This document shows positions 31,201-40,040 of a DNA stretch of 64,000 nucleotides, in pieces. Both the position numbers and the translations under genes were made by a program. The notes beneath the pieces were generated by a model. That model saw only the letters and a program-made list of their open reading frames with translations, was not told the origin of the DNA and did not search any database. The stretch spans positions 1,798,001 to 1,862,000 of the forward strand of contig OY723259.1 in NCBI GenBank assembly GCA_963210315.1. Direction: 5' to 3'. The DNA is from Rhynchopus euleeides. Its lineage: Eukaryota; Euglenozoa; Diplonemea; Diplonemida; Diplonemidae. The number at the start of each line of letters is the position of its first letter. Within the stretch, counting starts at the first letter, position 1.

Positions 31201-31883
31201 TGAGGACGACACACGCCACAAGGGGGGTCTGGGGGGCGGAGCCCCCCAGCCGCCGGAGGCCGCGGTAGTGAACGTCTGGCTCTTGGCTGGACTCATCCTC
31301 ATCCCCCACAAGAAACACGCCTGCCTGTGGTCACGGAAAATGTGAAAAAACTGACCCCCCCCGGGGGGGGGTCAGAATTTTCGGGAAAATCTCGGGGGGG
31401 GTCATTGACCCCCCCCGACCCCCCTGGAAAAACCCCTGATCATGATGCATGTCACATCACATCTCCCTCCCCCCTTCCCCCCCGTTGCAGACGAACCCGA
31501 TGTATAGAACAATATCCAGCGGGTCATTCAAGCTCGATCGGGTTATGGGCAGCGTAGGAGTGATCCGCTATGAAACGTCACAGCAGGACGAACCCGCACG
31601 ACAGCGAGGGTCTGGACAGCCCACTGGTATGAACCTTGCGGGGGATGCACTGCGTGCTGTGTGGGCGGGAGGGTGGGGTGGAGTCAAGGGAACTGTGCCC
31701 GCCGCTGAGGAGCTCACTGAGGGGATCACTTTGCAACGCATTCCGTACGTCTGGGGGTCACGCGTCACCCAACACTCCCTCCCCTCAAAGCAGGTGAGCA
31801 GTCTGCCCCGCGGGTCATCATCAGCAGCTCTAATGGGTGAGTCGGGTGCCATTGGAGTGGGGACGGCTCGTGCCTTTTCTTAG
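27553..31883 (+). CDS. Voltage-gated-like K+ channel with cyclic-nucleotide-binding domain, two exons
   Basis: Exon 1 runs 27553-30612 (1020 codons) and exon 2 31491-31883, in phase across GT (ATG|GTATGT) and AG (GTTGCAG|ACG). About 1150 residues. A disordered N-terminus has a Gly run from a GGC repeat near 28225. Membrane helices S1-S3 lie at about residues 415-510. S4 is weakly charged (KLLHVCRINSLFR), followed by S5 and a pore with the K+ filter SSVGYGD at about 608-613 and S6. Then a C-linker and a cyclic-nucleotide fold at about 726-850 with the phosphate-binding cassette FGEIALLKHTERTASV, including the Arg that contacts the cyclic nucleotide. It would conduct K+ at a membrane under cAMP/cGMP control. 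Exon 2 adds a low-complexity tail. Confidence 0.8.
30761..31438 (+). mobile_element. hAT-type non-autonomous element inside the channel intron
   Basis: Ends are CAGGGGTTTTTC and the complement. The 8-bp duplication ATCATGAT lies at 30753-30760 and 31439-31446. No coding capacity. Inside are two copies of hairpin module C (about 31061-31125 and 31205-31280) and, near both ends, runs of GGGGGTCA / TGACCCCC. Removing the element and one duplication leaves a 192-base intron, a normal size. Confidence 0.85.
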
Positions 31884-32637
31884 TGCCTGTCACCTGCCGG
31901 CCTTCGTTTGTTTTCCTCGAAGTTCATTATAGGAACGGTGAAATCCACTAACAACGCGCCTTGGTGTTGGCACTGGTGCGAATAATACTCTCTCTTCAGC
32001 TTTCCTTGTGTGGGGTCTGGGGCAGAATGTAGGGCTCAAAAGAAAAATGCAACTGTCGACAACGGAGCCCTTTGTGTCGAACTGTGTCAGTGTGCATCTT
32101 TTGATGGGGGCCCTCTGTGTAGACTCGCCGCAAAAATCACCATTTCCATGGCTCCTTGCGCAGTCTCCCGGAGCTTGCCGTGCCCTTTGGGAGCTGCGAG
32201 GTTGTGTTCCACCCACCCAACGCAACACCCTCATTTGGGCCTCCCTTTCCGGGGATTGTGCTGCGTTCCGCGGAAACGTAGGACACTATGCAGCGAAGAT
32301 CAGACGGGAGGGACACCGCCGCAGCAGCTTGCGCTGTGGACGCGATGGACGAACGGCCCTTTTCAGACATTATCCTTCTAAATCATTTGCGTTGTGCACA
32401 GTGTTGTTGTACTTGCGAGCAGAGTCCTCGGATCCCGGCCAATCTGAGCACCGATCCGCGTGTTCTCCTTCCCTATGCTAATGGTATGATCAAAGCCCCA
32501 TCAGAACTAGCCCAGTAGCAATCTTGACTATGTATGTTACAATGAGGGGCCTTCGCTCTGTGCCACTGTGTGTCAAACTGTGTCACTTTGCAGCCAGTTT
32601 GTGAGGCAGTTCACCATTTCTCACTTCTCTGCGTATT
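31884..32637. other. Spacer between channel gene and LINE
   Basis: No gene seen. It ends with a partial copy of MITE F (from 32546) that abuts the LINE 3' end. Confidence 0.5.
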
Positions 32638-32722
32638 GCAATTTGGGTTAGCGTGCTGGCATCGCAGCCTGGCCCCGAAGGACCATACCGTGAGGAACCG
32701 GGCCCGCAATCCTACTCTTGCT

Positions 32723-35700
32723 CTACGTGACACCACACGGTTTCGCTCTCCTCCTCGTTGCGCTGTAAAGGAGGGGGGACACACACACACTGGAAGCCGG
32801 AGATTGCGCCTGCTGATACTGAGGCGCAATCTTCGCGACGACGCGTTGAAAAGAGCGCGGAATAGCCGCCGAACGAAAGATGGTGGGAGAGGGGATGCAG
32901 CGGGTGCGCTTCGGAACCGCACGCAACACCTGCTTCTGGAGGAAACGAGAACGAGAAGGACGGACAGCACGTGTCTTGCGCTCCAAGAAGCGCAAGGCCT
33001 GTGAGGCCCGTGGGAAAGGGGAAGGCACGCCTGATCTAGCTGTGCTGATGATCGTGCGGGAGGAAGGAAAACCTGCTCTGTTGTTATGAAACGAGCATCG
33101 CTCCAGGGCAGATTCGTCTGCCTCCCGCATGTGCGCTACACGTTTCTGCGCGCGGGGAACCGAGGACTCAGAAGGGGAGGAAGGGGAGAAAGGAAGTCGA
33201 CGCCCCACGTAAGGGCTCGGCGACGTGCACTCGTGGGAGAGCGTGTCGCCCCCCTGGTGAGACGGCGTTTCTGCCTGCCAGTCGGGAAGAGAGGGGGTTG
33301 CAGTGTCTAAAGGCACTAGGGGCTCCTGACATGGAGAGGGTGGTGGGGGTGACACAGTGTCTGATGGGGGACTAAGCCGAGTGTCGACGGGCTGAAAGCC
33401 CGGCGAGTCATCCACAACAAGGGAAGGTGCAGGCGAGAGAGGAAGGGGGGAAGCAAGTTCTGATGGGGGCATGATACTATCCTCGTCAGGCCGAAGGCTT
33501 GACGCTGAAATCGGTGAACCAGGGGACACGGGGGGTTGAGGTTCTACTCTTCTGTTGTTAAAGGAGCGTTGCCCCAGGGCAGATTCGCCTGTCTCCTGTA
33601 TGGGTGCTACCCGCTTCTGCGCGCGGGGTACCGAGGACTCAGAGGGGAGAGAGGGAGAGAAAGGAAGGCGGCGCCCCACGCAAGGGCTCGGAGATCTCCG
33701 TTGCGTGGCGCTCTCTGGGAGGGGCGGCGAGCCCGACTGCGGGGTCTGTAGCCCGTCCAGCAGGTCTGTGTGCAGCACGAGCTCCGGAGCCGGAGAGGGC
33801 GCCGGAGGCGGTGCTGTATCTGCTGGTGGAGCGAGACGAGCATCATCAGGCTGGGAGCCCGACGATTCATCCGCATCAAGCGTAACGTGCTCTGCACCCA
33901 TCTTACGCGGGGTAGGGGAAGCAGGGGTATTCATTCGAGGGGAAGGCGAGAAAAGAAAACCAGGGAATTCGCGTGGGGTCAACGCAGATGACTCCGCAGA
34001 AGAACCCAACTCGCCCTCACTGGGCTGATCGTCGGGGCAGCAAAGAGCCAAATGCTCAATCACGCCCGGCCAAAGAAGAAGAAGAGACGCACACATGTCC
34101 CACTCTGGCTGTCGCACACACACTATCCCAGCCCCCCAGAGGGACGGGCCCTCGTCAGAGTGATCTAAACAAATGGCGGTGCGTTTCACGGCATCCTGCC
34201 CCATCGAGTCCTCGTCGGAGGCGTCCAGAACGATGGCGGTGCGTTTCACCGCAGCCGCAGCCGTCGTGTCGCTATCCATCTCAGACGAGGGAGGGACTTC
34301 CTCGCTGGTGGAGCCCGCATCTGCAGCGTCGTCTCCATCATGCTCAGTGGCACCAGAGCTGCCCTCCTCTCCCTCGCTGTCAGAGTCGTCTTCGCAGCTG
34401 CTGCTGTCGTCATCCGTGCTCGCAACTTGGTCGACCCTGGGGGCGCGCCCATGGTGGCCGGCCGCGCAGCATGTCTTCACATTGGCGCAGGTGCCGCATC
34501 GCGTCATGTGGTGTGTCTCACAACACATCACCTTCAGGCCGTCCGCGTGGTGGTGGTGGACGCGGCAACACGCAGCTATCGTCAGTGCGTAATTCCGCTT
34601 GGCATTATCGCACTCGTCGCATTTCGGTTTCGAATGCGCGTTGCACACTTTCCGGGGGCCCAGAGACGTGCTCGCGAGCGACCGCGGCACTGGTACGGGT
34701 ATAGCGCTGCGCGGCGGGGGCGGGCGTGGCCCATCCCATTGTGAGGCTCGCGTGGTCCGGGGGATCCCAGTGTAGTCTGGGAACACGTTTGTTCCCCACC
34801 TCACGATATTGCCGTCTGCATCGACGCCTGCGGCCGCACATGCCTGTTCTGCACTCGCCTCTAACGCCGCGATCGTCTCTGCGCCACCTGCGAACACGGG
34901 CCGGGGTGTCATCCCGCCCCAGACCTCTCCAGCGCCTACCGAGCAGAGGGAGCCGACCCGGTCCTCGCGTCGCGCAGGCCACGGGGTAGGAAGGCTTAGC
35001 TGGTCGCATAGCCTCTTCAGGCAGCCCATCATCGTCCAGAGGAGGTTGCCACGCTCGGCCATCGCGGGGTTGGAGGTTCGTGCCGAGCGCTCCGAGGGCT
35101 GTAACGCCTTCCCTGTGAAGATTTCGAAGTCAAGGGCGAGCTCGATGTTCGACACCGTGCCTTGCTTCGTCCATTGGAGCGCTGCGAGCCACGCAAGTAT
35201 CGCCCTGAGAGACGCAGCGCTATACGGCCACAGCCGCGCTGCTGGCTTCTCTGGGATACTGGATACGTCGAAGTCAAAAGCCTCTGCCGGCCAGGAGAGA
35301 GCAGCCGTCCAGGGGTGCACGAGGGGTCCAGCGCGCCGCATCTTCGCCTCGAGCTCCCACCGCTTCAGCACGATGCGCCCCATCAGCGTGTGCAGCAAGG
35401 TCTCGTCTACCTGGAATCCCTCTGGCACCACGCCGTATCTCGCAAGGCACGGGGGCCACCCTGAGCGGTCCAGCTGCAGCAGGGGTTCGTACTGAGGTTG
35501 AGACCTGACGGAGTCAAACGCACTGCATGCCCACCAAAGGTGATCGGGCGTGTCACTGTCCGCACCATCGCAGTGTACACACAGCTTGGGGTCCCGTACG
35601 TCTGCCTCTTCAGCCGCCGGATCGGACACGATATCCCAGTCGAAGGAATCCTGAGAACCGAGCAGATCGGCGTCTCCCTGCTCCTCGTCCTCCTCCTCTT

Positions 35701-38700
35701 CGTACTCGCACTCCTCCTCTTCCTCAGCTTCTTCATCCTCTTCGTCCCCTTCCATAGCCGCGTCAGCAGCCGGTGAGGGAGATGGGGCATGGGATGAGGA
35801 GTCCGACGTCTCGTCTGTCGTCGCACGCCTGCCAGAGACGTAGGCGCCGTTGCGCCCCCATCGTGTCGCGAAGAAGACACCACCAGTAAGCACCACCGTC
35901 AGCGCCCGCGAGAGGTTCCCGTCCTTCGTCTCCAGGCGGAGCGCGTTCGTCCTGTCGTAGTCCACACCGTTTTCGATCCCCGAGAAGGAAGGACGGTGCT
36001 TCGCCAGCGCCTTCCAGCCCTGCCGCCGCAGATTGTCGCGCAGCGCATGGTTCCGGGAGGACCGTGGTTCACCGGCGAGACACATATCCCCGATGGCACA
36101 GTCACGGATGTCGTCGCCCCACTCTAGTCCAGCAGCAGGGAGGGCGACCGAGATCGCGATGCCCACAGGGCCGAGGGCGTCAGCAGAGGAGAGGGTCGGG
36201 TGATCCTCGTACAGCACAGCGATTCGGTTCATCCTGTCCACCATGTGTGGGATGCGCACACACGTGTCGAAGAGATTGCACAGGATCCGGTAAGAGTTGG
36301 CTATCGCCGGATCTACACGGTGGGCTTTGTGCAGGATGGTGAGCATCGCGCCTACACTGCGGGAGGGGTGCTTGACGCCGAGGATGCCTGTCGTTAAACG
36401 GCTTCGAAGACGCTGCGTCGCCGTCTTCGACAGAGGGGCAAACGCTCCGCCCGACACCGTGCTCGACACGACATTCGACGCCACAATTTCCGCCCGTTGT
36501 CGTGTGCTCAGCGGAGAGGTCGGAAGTCGCATGAGCAGGGGTTTGTGGCTCTCGAGTCGCGCGTCGTTGCGGCGCACCTGCACCTTGTCAGAGACGCAGG
36601 CCTTTGCACCGAGGATCTTCGACGCTGTCTCAGTCGGGAGGATGTTGTCCTGAACACGCACCTGTCCCACGTATGGGTGTCGCCTCCTGAAACCCGACGA
36701 GCCCCTCGGGATCCCCATCGCCACCGTCTTCTTGACGTTGAGGGCCATGCCGGTGATGTTGCAGAAGCCTACCACGACATCGACAGCCTGCTGCACCGAC
36801 GCCTCATCCTCCTGAGATACAAGCGTCCCATCGTCGGCGAAGGACTGCGAAGACACTGATGGCACGCGCACGTCGACGGCCTTAAACATGACCGAGAGGA
36901 GGGCGTTGATCAGGATGACCGATATAGGGCAGCCCTGCAGGATCCCGTTGGTCACCTCGAAGCGCCCGCCAACACCTAAGGGCAGCTTGAAGCGTCTCTT
37001 CAGCCCACTGTACATCGTTTTGAGGGGGCGCAGGATGCGCTGGTGCAGCCCCATGGCCTCCGCCAGCTCCAAGACGAGCTTCTGGGGTACCCGGTCGAAG
37101 CACTTCTGGAAGTCCAGGGCCAGCAGGTACAGCTGTTTGGAATCATCCAGGAGGGTCTCCTCAATCAGAGTCGTCAGTTCGTTAAGGACATCCTCGCACC
37201 TATGCCCCTGGCGGAAGCCGTGCTGCGTGTCCAGGGCCCACGTCTCCTGCCACTTCATTATGTCGATGAGACGGCGGCACGCCCACAGGCGGTAGACCGC
37301 ACTGGTGACCGTGATAGGCCGGAGGTTCGTAGGCGAGAGGTCTTCGCTCTTCGGGATCAGCGACACCAGGGCCGTGAGCAGCCCCTTCGGCCATTTCCCC
37401 GTCCGTTCCACCAGGTTGAAGAAGGCAGCAAACCCGTCCATGAGAGGGAGGGGCAGCCGCTGCAGCTCGTCCATGCGCCAGCCGTCGACACCACACGCAG
37501 CAGACTTCTTTTTCCTCCGCTTCAGCATCTCCAGCAAGTCGGAGCCGCTGACGTCTTCCACCTGCATAGGGTGCTTCTCGAACAGCCCGTCGTACTCCCG
37601 TGCGAAAGGCGCAAACTCCGGCTCCGCCCTGTCGCCCGTGTACATCCGGTGGATGGGCGCCCAGGCTTCCATGAGGATGGCGTCCATTTCCGACACCTTC
37701 GCCGTCAGTTCACCGTTCCCCTTCTTCACCGTGTCGGCGGCTTGGCCCGGGCTACCCTTCAGGACAGTCACAAGGCTTTTGCGGTCGGAGGCGAACATCT
37801 GGCGCACAGTCCCCCGCCAACGCTGTTTCCGCGCCTTGCACGCCTCTCGGTTGATGTCGTGAAGGCGTCCGCGCACAGCATGCAGCAGCTTCTTCACAGT
37901 CGCGACGTCGGGGACGGAGCCCAGCAGGTGGCTCGTCACCCCACACTCCTGAGGTAGTTCACGTAGGACGTTGCGACACTTGCGCCAGCAGCGGACAAGT
38001 TGCCCCGACACCGCGCCCGGACCACTTTTTACGCAGGAGCGAGCGCGCACGTAGTGCTCCATGCGGCTGATGGTCGCGCTGTACCTCAGCTCCTTCGCCG
38101 TCGCGACTGTGCCCAAGGTGGCGGAGCTCGGCGCCGCCACACGTACCCGCTGCGGTTCTCGCGCTGCGCCCCTCCCGAGGTATGACCGCTCCTCTGACGC
38201 CGCCACCTCGCTCCCGTCCAGCAGATGACGCTCGCACATCCCAGAAAGGATCATCCACGCATCCTCGACTGCTTCCCGTTTCACCGCGTCGTAGAACGGC
38301 GCAAGGTCGGGTGGCTCCGGGGGTGTCTCGTCCGCGTCAGGTGACCGGGGGGGTGCAGGAATTGCACGGGGCACCTTGTACCTCAGGGTCTCCTGCGCGA
38401 AGGCGAGCGAGTCCAGCGTGACACTCACCAGCGAGTGGTTCGGCACCCCAGCCAGCGAGGTCGAGCAGCTCACGAAACTTTGCGCTGCGATTCGGTTCAT
38501 CAGGACGTAGTCGATTCGCGAGCTGGCACGTGTAGAGGTGTAGGTCGGCGGGGGGTCACCACCGCTCCTCGTAGCCTGGAGCACCGCTGCGTCGACCCAC
38601 TCATTCTCCAGCGCTCTGCGGAGGGTCGGCGACCGCGCAACATCCGTGTTGAGGTCCCCCAGTACCACCGCTGGAGCACCACCCACCTGCGCCTGCGCCT

Positions 38701-39211
38701 CGAACAACACAGAGTTCAGGAGGGCCTCCCTGGCAGCCACTGTTTTGTTGTCGCACCCCGAGTGCGCGTACACCACGAAGACATGGAGGAACGTGGCCCC
38801 CGACCCGAGCGCCACCATGCTGTGCATGACCCTGCCATCTTCAAACCCCGCAGTGATGGCGCTGTTCGGAACGGCGCGCGACACACACGGCTGGCGCACC
38901 ATGGTGGCCACCCCACCCCCACGTTGCCCACACGCGATGTTGCCGGACGGCGCGTTTTTCGATCTCCTGGGGGGGCGCTCTTTACCCCACAGAAAGGCCC
39001 ACTCCTGCGGACGCCCATCCCCCTTACGCAGCACCCAGTCGACCTCCTCTTGTTGGCGCCGCGAGCTGCAAGTCTCCTGCAGGCCCACCACGTGCGCCGG
39101 CACATCACGAAGCACGTCGAAGTGCGCGTCCAGTGAGGTCACATTCAGTGTCGCTACAACCAGGTTGTTGGTGGGGCCAGGGTTCGTTTCGATGTCCCCA
39201 CCCATCAGCAA
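32723..39211 (-). CDS. LINE ORF2: 2A motif, AP-type endonuclease, reverse transcriptase, zinc-binding and Ser/Pro-rich tail
   Basis: About 2160 codons. At the start sits GDIETNPGP (39173-39199), the DxExNPGP consensus of 2A peptides, at which the ribosome skips a peptide bond before the last Pro. Next comes an endonuclease/exonuclease/phosphatase domain (VATLNVTSL, LQET, LGDLNTD, SRIDYVLMN, NHSLV; about residues 18-270). The reverse transcriptase is at about 600-860 (QHGFRQGHRCEDVL, LDFQKCFDRV, GILQGCPIS, catalytic SFADDGTL near 789). A Cys/His cluster CVHC..HLWWAC near 1212 is of the type that follows RT domains. A second Cys/His-rich block lies near 1530-1590 (CDEC..CCRVHHHH..CGTC). The final ~500 residues are Ser/Pro-rich with an internal duplication. 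The first in-frame ATG lies at the third codon (the first is TTG), so start usage is uncertain. Confidence 0.85.
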   Translation of the reverse strand: MLMGGDIETNPGPTNNLVVATLNVTSLDAHFDVLRDVPAHVVGLQETCSSRRQQEEVDWVLRKGDGRPQEWAFLWGKERPPRRSKNAPSGNIACGQRGGGVATMVRQPCVSRAVPNSAITAGFEDGRVMHSMVALGSGATFLHVFVVYAHSGCDNKTVAAREALLNSVLFEAQAQVGGAPAVVLGDLNTDVARSPTLRRALENEWVDAAVLQATRSGGDPPPTYTSTRASSRIDYVLMNRIAAQSFVSCSTSLAGVPNHSLVSVTLDSLAFAQETLRYKVPRAIPAPPRSPDADETPPEPPDLAPFYDAVKREAVEDAWMILSGMCERHLLDGSEVAASEERSYLGRGAAREPQRVRVAAPSSATLGTVATAKELRYSATISRMEHYVRARSCVKSGPGAVSGQLVRCWRKCRNVLRELPQECGVTSHLLGSVPDVATVKKLLHAVRGRLHDINREACKARKQRWRGTVRQMFASDRKSLVTVLKGSPGQAADTVKKGNGELTAKVSEMDAILMEAWAPIHRMYTGDRAEPEFAPFAREYDGLFEKHPMQVEDVSGSDLLEMLKRRKKKSAACGVDGWRMDELQRLPLPLMDGFAAFFNLVERTGKWPKGLLTALVSLIPKSEDLSPTNLRPITVTSAVYRLWACRRLIDIMKWQETWALDTQHGFRQGHRCEDVLNELTTLIEETLLDDSKQLYLLALDFQKCFDRVPQKLVLELAEAMGLHQRILRPLKTMYSGLKRRFKLPLGVGGRFEVTNGILQGCPISVILINALLSVMFKAVDVRVPSVSSQSFADDGTLVSQEDEASVQQAVDVVVGFCNITGMALNVKKTVAMGIPRGSSGFRRRHPYVGQVRVQDNILPTETASKILGAKACVSDKVQVRRNDARLESHKPLLMRLPTSPLSTRQRAEIVASNVVSSTVSGGAFAPLSKTATQRLRSRLTTGILGVKHPSRSVGAMLTILHKAHRVDPAIANSYRILCNLFDTCVRIPHMVDRMNRIAVLYEDHPTLSSADALGPVGIAISVALPAAGLEWGDDIRDCAIGDMCLAGEPRSSRNHALRDNLRRQGWKALAKHRPSFSGIENGVDYDRTNALRLETKDGNLSRALTVVLTGGVFFATRWGRNGAYVSGRRATTDETSDSSSHAPSPSPAADAAMEGDEEDEEAEEEEECEYEEEEDEEQGDADLLGSQDSFDWDIVSDPAAEEADVRDPKLCVHCDGADSDTPDHLWWACSAFDSVRSQPQYEPLLQLDRSGWPPCLARYGVVPEGFQVDETLLHTLMGRIVLKRWELEAKMRRAGPLVHPWTAALSWPAEAFDFDVSSIPEKPAARLWPYSAASLRAILAWLAALQWTKQGTVSNIELALDFEIFTGKALQPSERSARTSNPAMAERGNLLWTMMGCLKRLCDQLSLPTPWPARREDRVGSLCSVGAGEVWGGMTPRPVFAGGAETIAALEASAEQACAAAGVDADGNIVRWGTNVFPDYTGIPRTTRASQWDGPRPPPPRSAIPVPVPRSLASTSLGPRKVCNAHSKPKCDECDNAKRNYALTIAACCRVHHHHADGLKVMCCETHHMTRCGTCANVKTCCAAGHHGRAPRVDQVASTDDDSSSCEDDSDSEGEEGSSGATEHDGDDAADAGSTSEEVPPSSEMDSDTTAAAAVKRTAIVLDASDEDSMGQDAVKRTAICLDHSDEGPSLWGAGIVCVRQPEWDMCASLLLLWPGVIEHLALCCPDDQPSEGELGSSAESSALTPREFPGFLFSPSPRMNTPASPTPRKMGAEHVTLDADESSGSQPDDARLAPPADTAPPPAPSPAPELVLHTDLLDGLQTPQSGSPPLPESATQRRSPSPCVGRRLPFSPSLPSESSVPRAQKRVAPIQETGESALGQRSFNNRRVEPQPPVSPGSPISASSLRPDEDSIMPPSELASPLPLSPAPSLVVDDSPGFQPVDTRLSPPSDTVSPPPPSPCQEPLVPLDTATPSLPDWQAETPSHQGGDTLSHECTSPSPYVGRRLPFSPSSPSESSVPRAQKRVAHMREADESALERCSFHNNRAGFPSSRTIISTARSGVPSPFPRASQALRFLERKTRAVRPSRSRFLQKQVLRAVPKRTRCIPSPTIFRSAAIPRSFQRVVAKIAPQYQQAQSPASSVCVSPLLYSATRRRAKPCGVT
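33078..33692 (-). repeat. Internal duplication within the LINE tail (33078-33222 and 33553-33692)
   Basis: Two ~145-base blocks encode near-identical peptides with CVGRRLPFSPS, SESSVPRAQKRVA and ESAL. This is a duplicated segment in the Ser/Pro-rich C-terminal region of the LINE ORF. Confidence 0.8.
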
Positions 39212-39253
39212 GGTTACGCGGGCAGCGTCGGCAATAGAGCGCGGGGAGCGCAG

Positions 39254-39484
39254 TCACTGCCGCACATCAGCGGAGCACACCGCGCAGGCGTGCACCTGGC
39301 ATCCCTCAGTGAGGCACTTCCGGCGTACCTGGCCCTTGTTCCGGCTCTCCTCGCAGACATCACAGGTGAAGCCACCCACCACCTGACAGCGCGGCTGCTT
39401 GAGGGTGTCGTAGGAATGGGTGTGCTCAGGCGGGGGCGCGTCACGGCTGCGGCTGGGTGACACCGCGGACATCACCACGTGCAT
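39254..39484 (-). CDS. LINE upstream ORF with a Cys-rich zinc-ribbon-like end
   Basis: 76 codons from ATG 39484. The C-terminal half CDVC..KCLTEGCQVHACAVC has paired cysteines and a histidine suggestive of a zinc ribbon or PHD-like fold, as nucleic-acid-binding ORF1 parts often have. It stops at TGA (39254-39256). The next codons are in the same frame as ORF2, which opens after 14 sense codons. Readthrough would join both in one protein ahead of the 2A site. Confidence 0.5.
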   Translation of the reverse strand: MHVVMSAVSPSRSRDAPPPEHTHSYDTLKQPRCQVVGGFTCDVCEESRNKGQVRRKCLTEGCQVHACAVCSADVRQ

Positions 39485-39681
39485 CAGCTTTGATGCCAGG
39501 GAGGGCGCTTGCTGGGAGTTGCCGACTCTTCAGAGGCAACCAGGAGGGTTCAGTCGGAAGAACGGAGGCCGTCACATGTTGCCCGCGCTCGAAGAAACAC
39601 TTTTGTTTTCTTTGCGAGCTGCCGGCCGTGCTCCCGTGTGTGCTCGCCACAGCATGACTCCTGTCAGTGCCAATATGAAGC

Positions 39682-39790
39682 GGGCCTTCGCTGTGTGTCA
39701 CAGTGTCAGAACTGTGTGTCGCTTCACAGCCAGTTTTTTGTGAGTCGCCTCACCTTTTCTCACATTCTCACATTTCTGAGGGCGAAGGCC
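39682..39790 (+). mobile_element. MITE F copy
   Basis: 109 bases bounded by GGGCCTTCGCT and GGGCGAAGGCC. The interior carries GTGTCAGAACTGTGTGTC, resembling the partial copy at 32546 on the other side of the LINE. Confidence 0.6.
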
Positions 39791-39948
39791 ACCGATACCT
39801 CGTGATTCGTGAAAATCCCCGACCCCGACGATCCCGCAAGATCAGAAACAAGAAACGAGATGCGCCGTGTCCTCAAGAGCCTTCCCAGGTCGGGCGGTGT
39901 ATCTGCTGTTTGTCTCTACGATGATATGTTTCGTTCTGTTTTGCTGCA

Positions 39949-40040
39949 GGGGGTCTTCGCACTGTGTGCCAAACTGTGTCAGTTACCCCCCCCTTTATGT
40001 GAGGTTGCTCGTTTTTCTGCACTACTGACGCGAAGGTCCC
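39949..40040 (+). mobile_element. MITE F copy with TGCA flanks
   Basis: 92 bases bounded by GGGGGTCTTCGC and GCGAAGGTCCC. TGCA occurs directly on both sides, a possible target duplication. Confidence 0.6.

Larger units (their letters stand above)
32638..39529 (-). mobile_element. Non-LTR retrotransposon (LINE) with endonuclease, reverse transcriptase and 2A motif
   Basis: Read on the minus strand: a short Cys-rich ORF (39484-39254), an in-frame TGA, then a long ORF (39211-32723) and a short 3' UTR. The 3' end is set near 32638 because the last ~90 bases (CAATTTGGGTT... GGGCCCGG) recur at about 59695-59785 and both copies diverge at the same point. No poly-A tail is present. The 5' end is not defined; I place it at the upstream stop near 39529. 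The intact long frame suggests a young copy. Confidence 0.85.
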
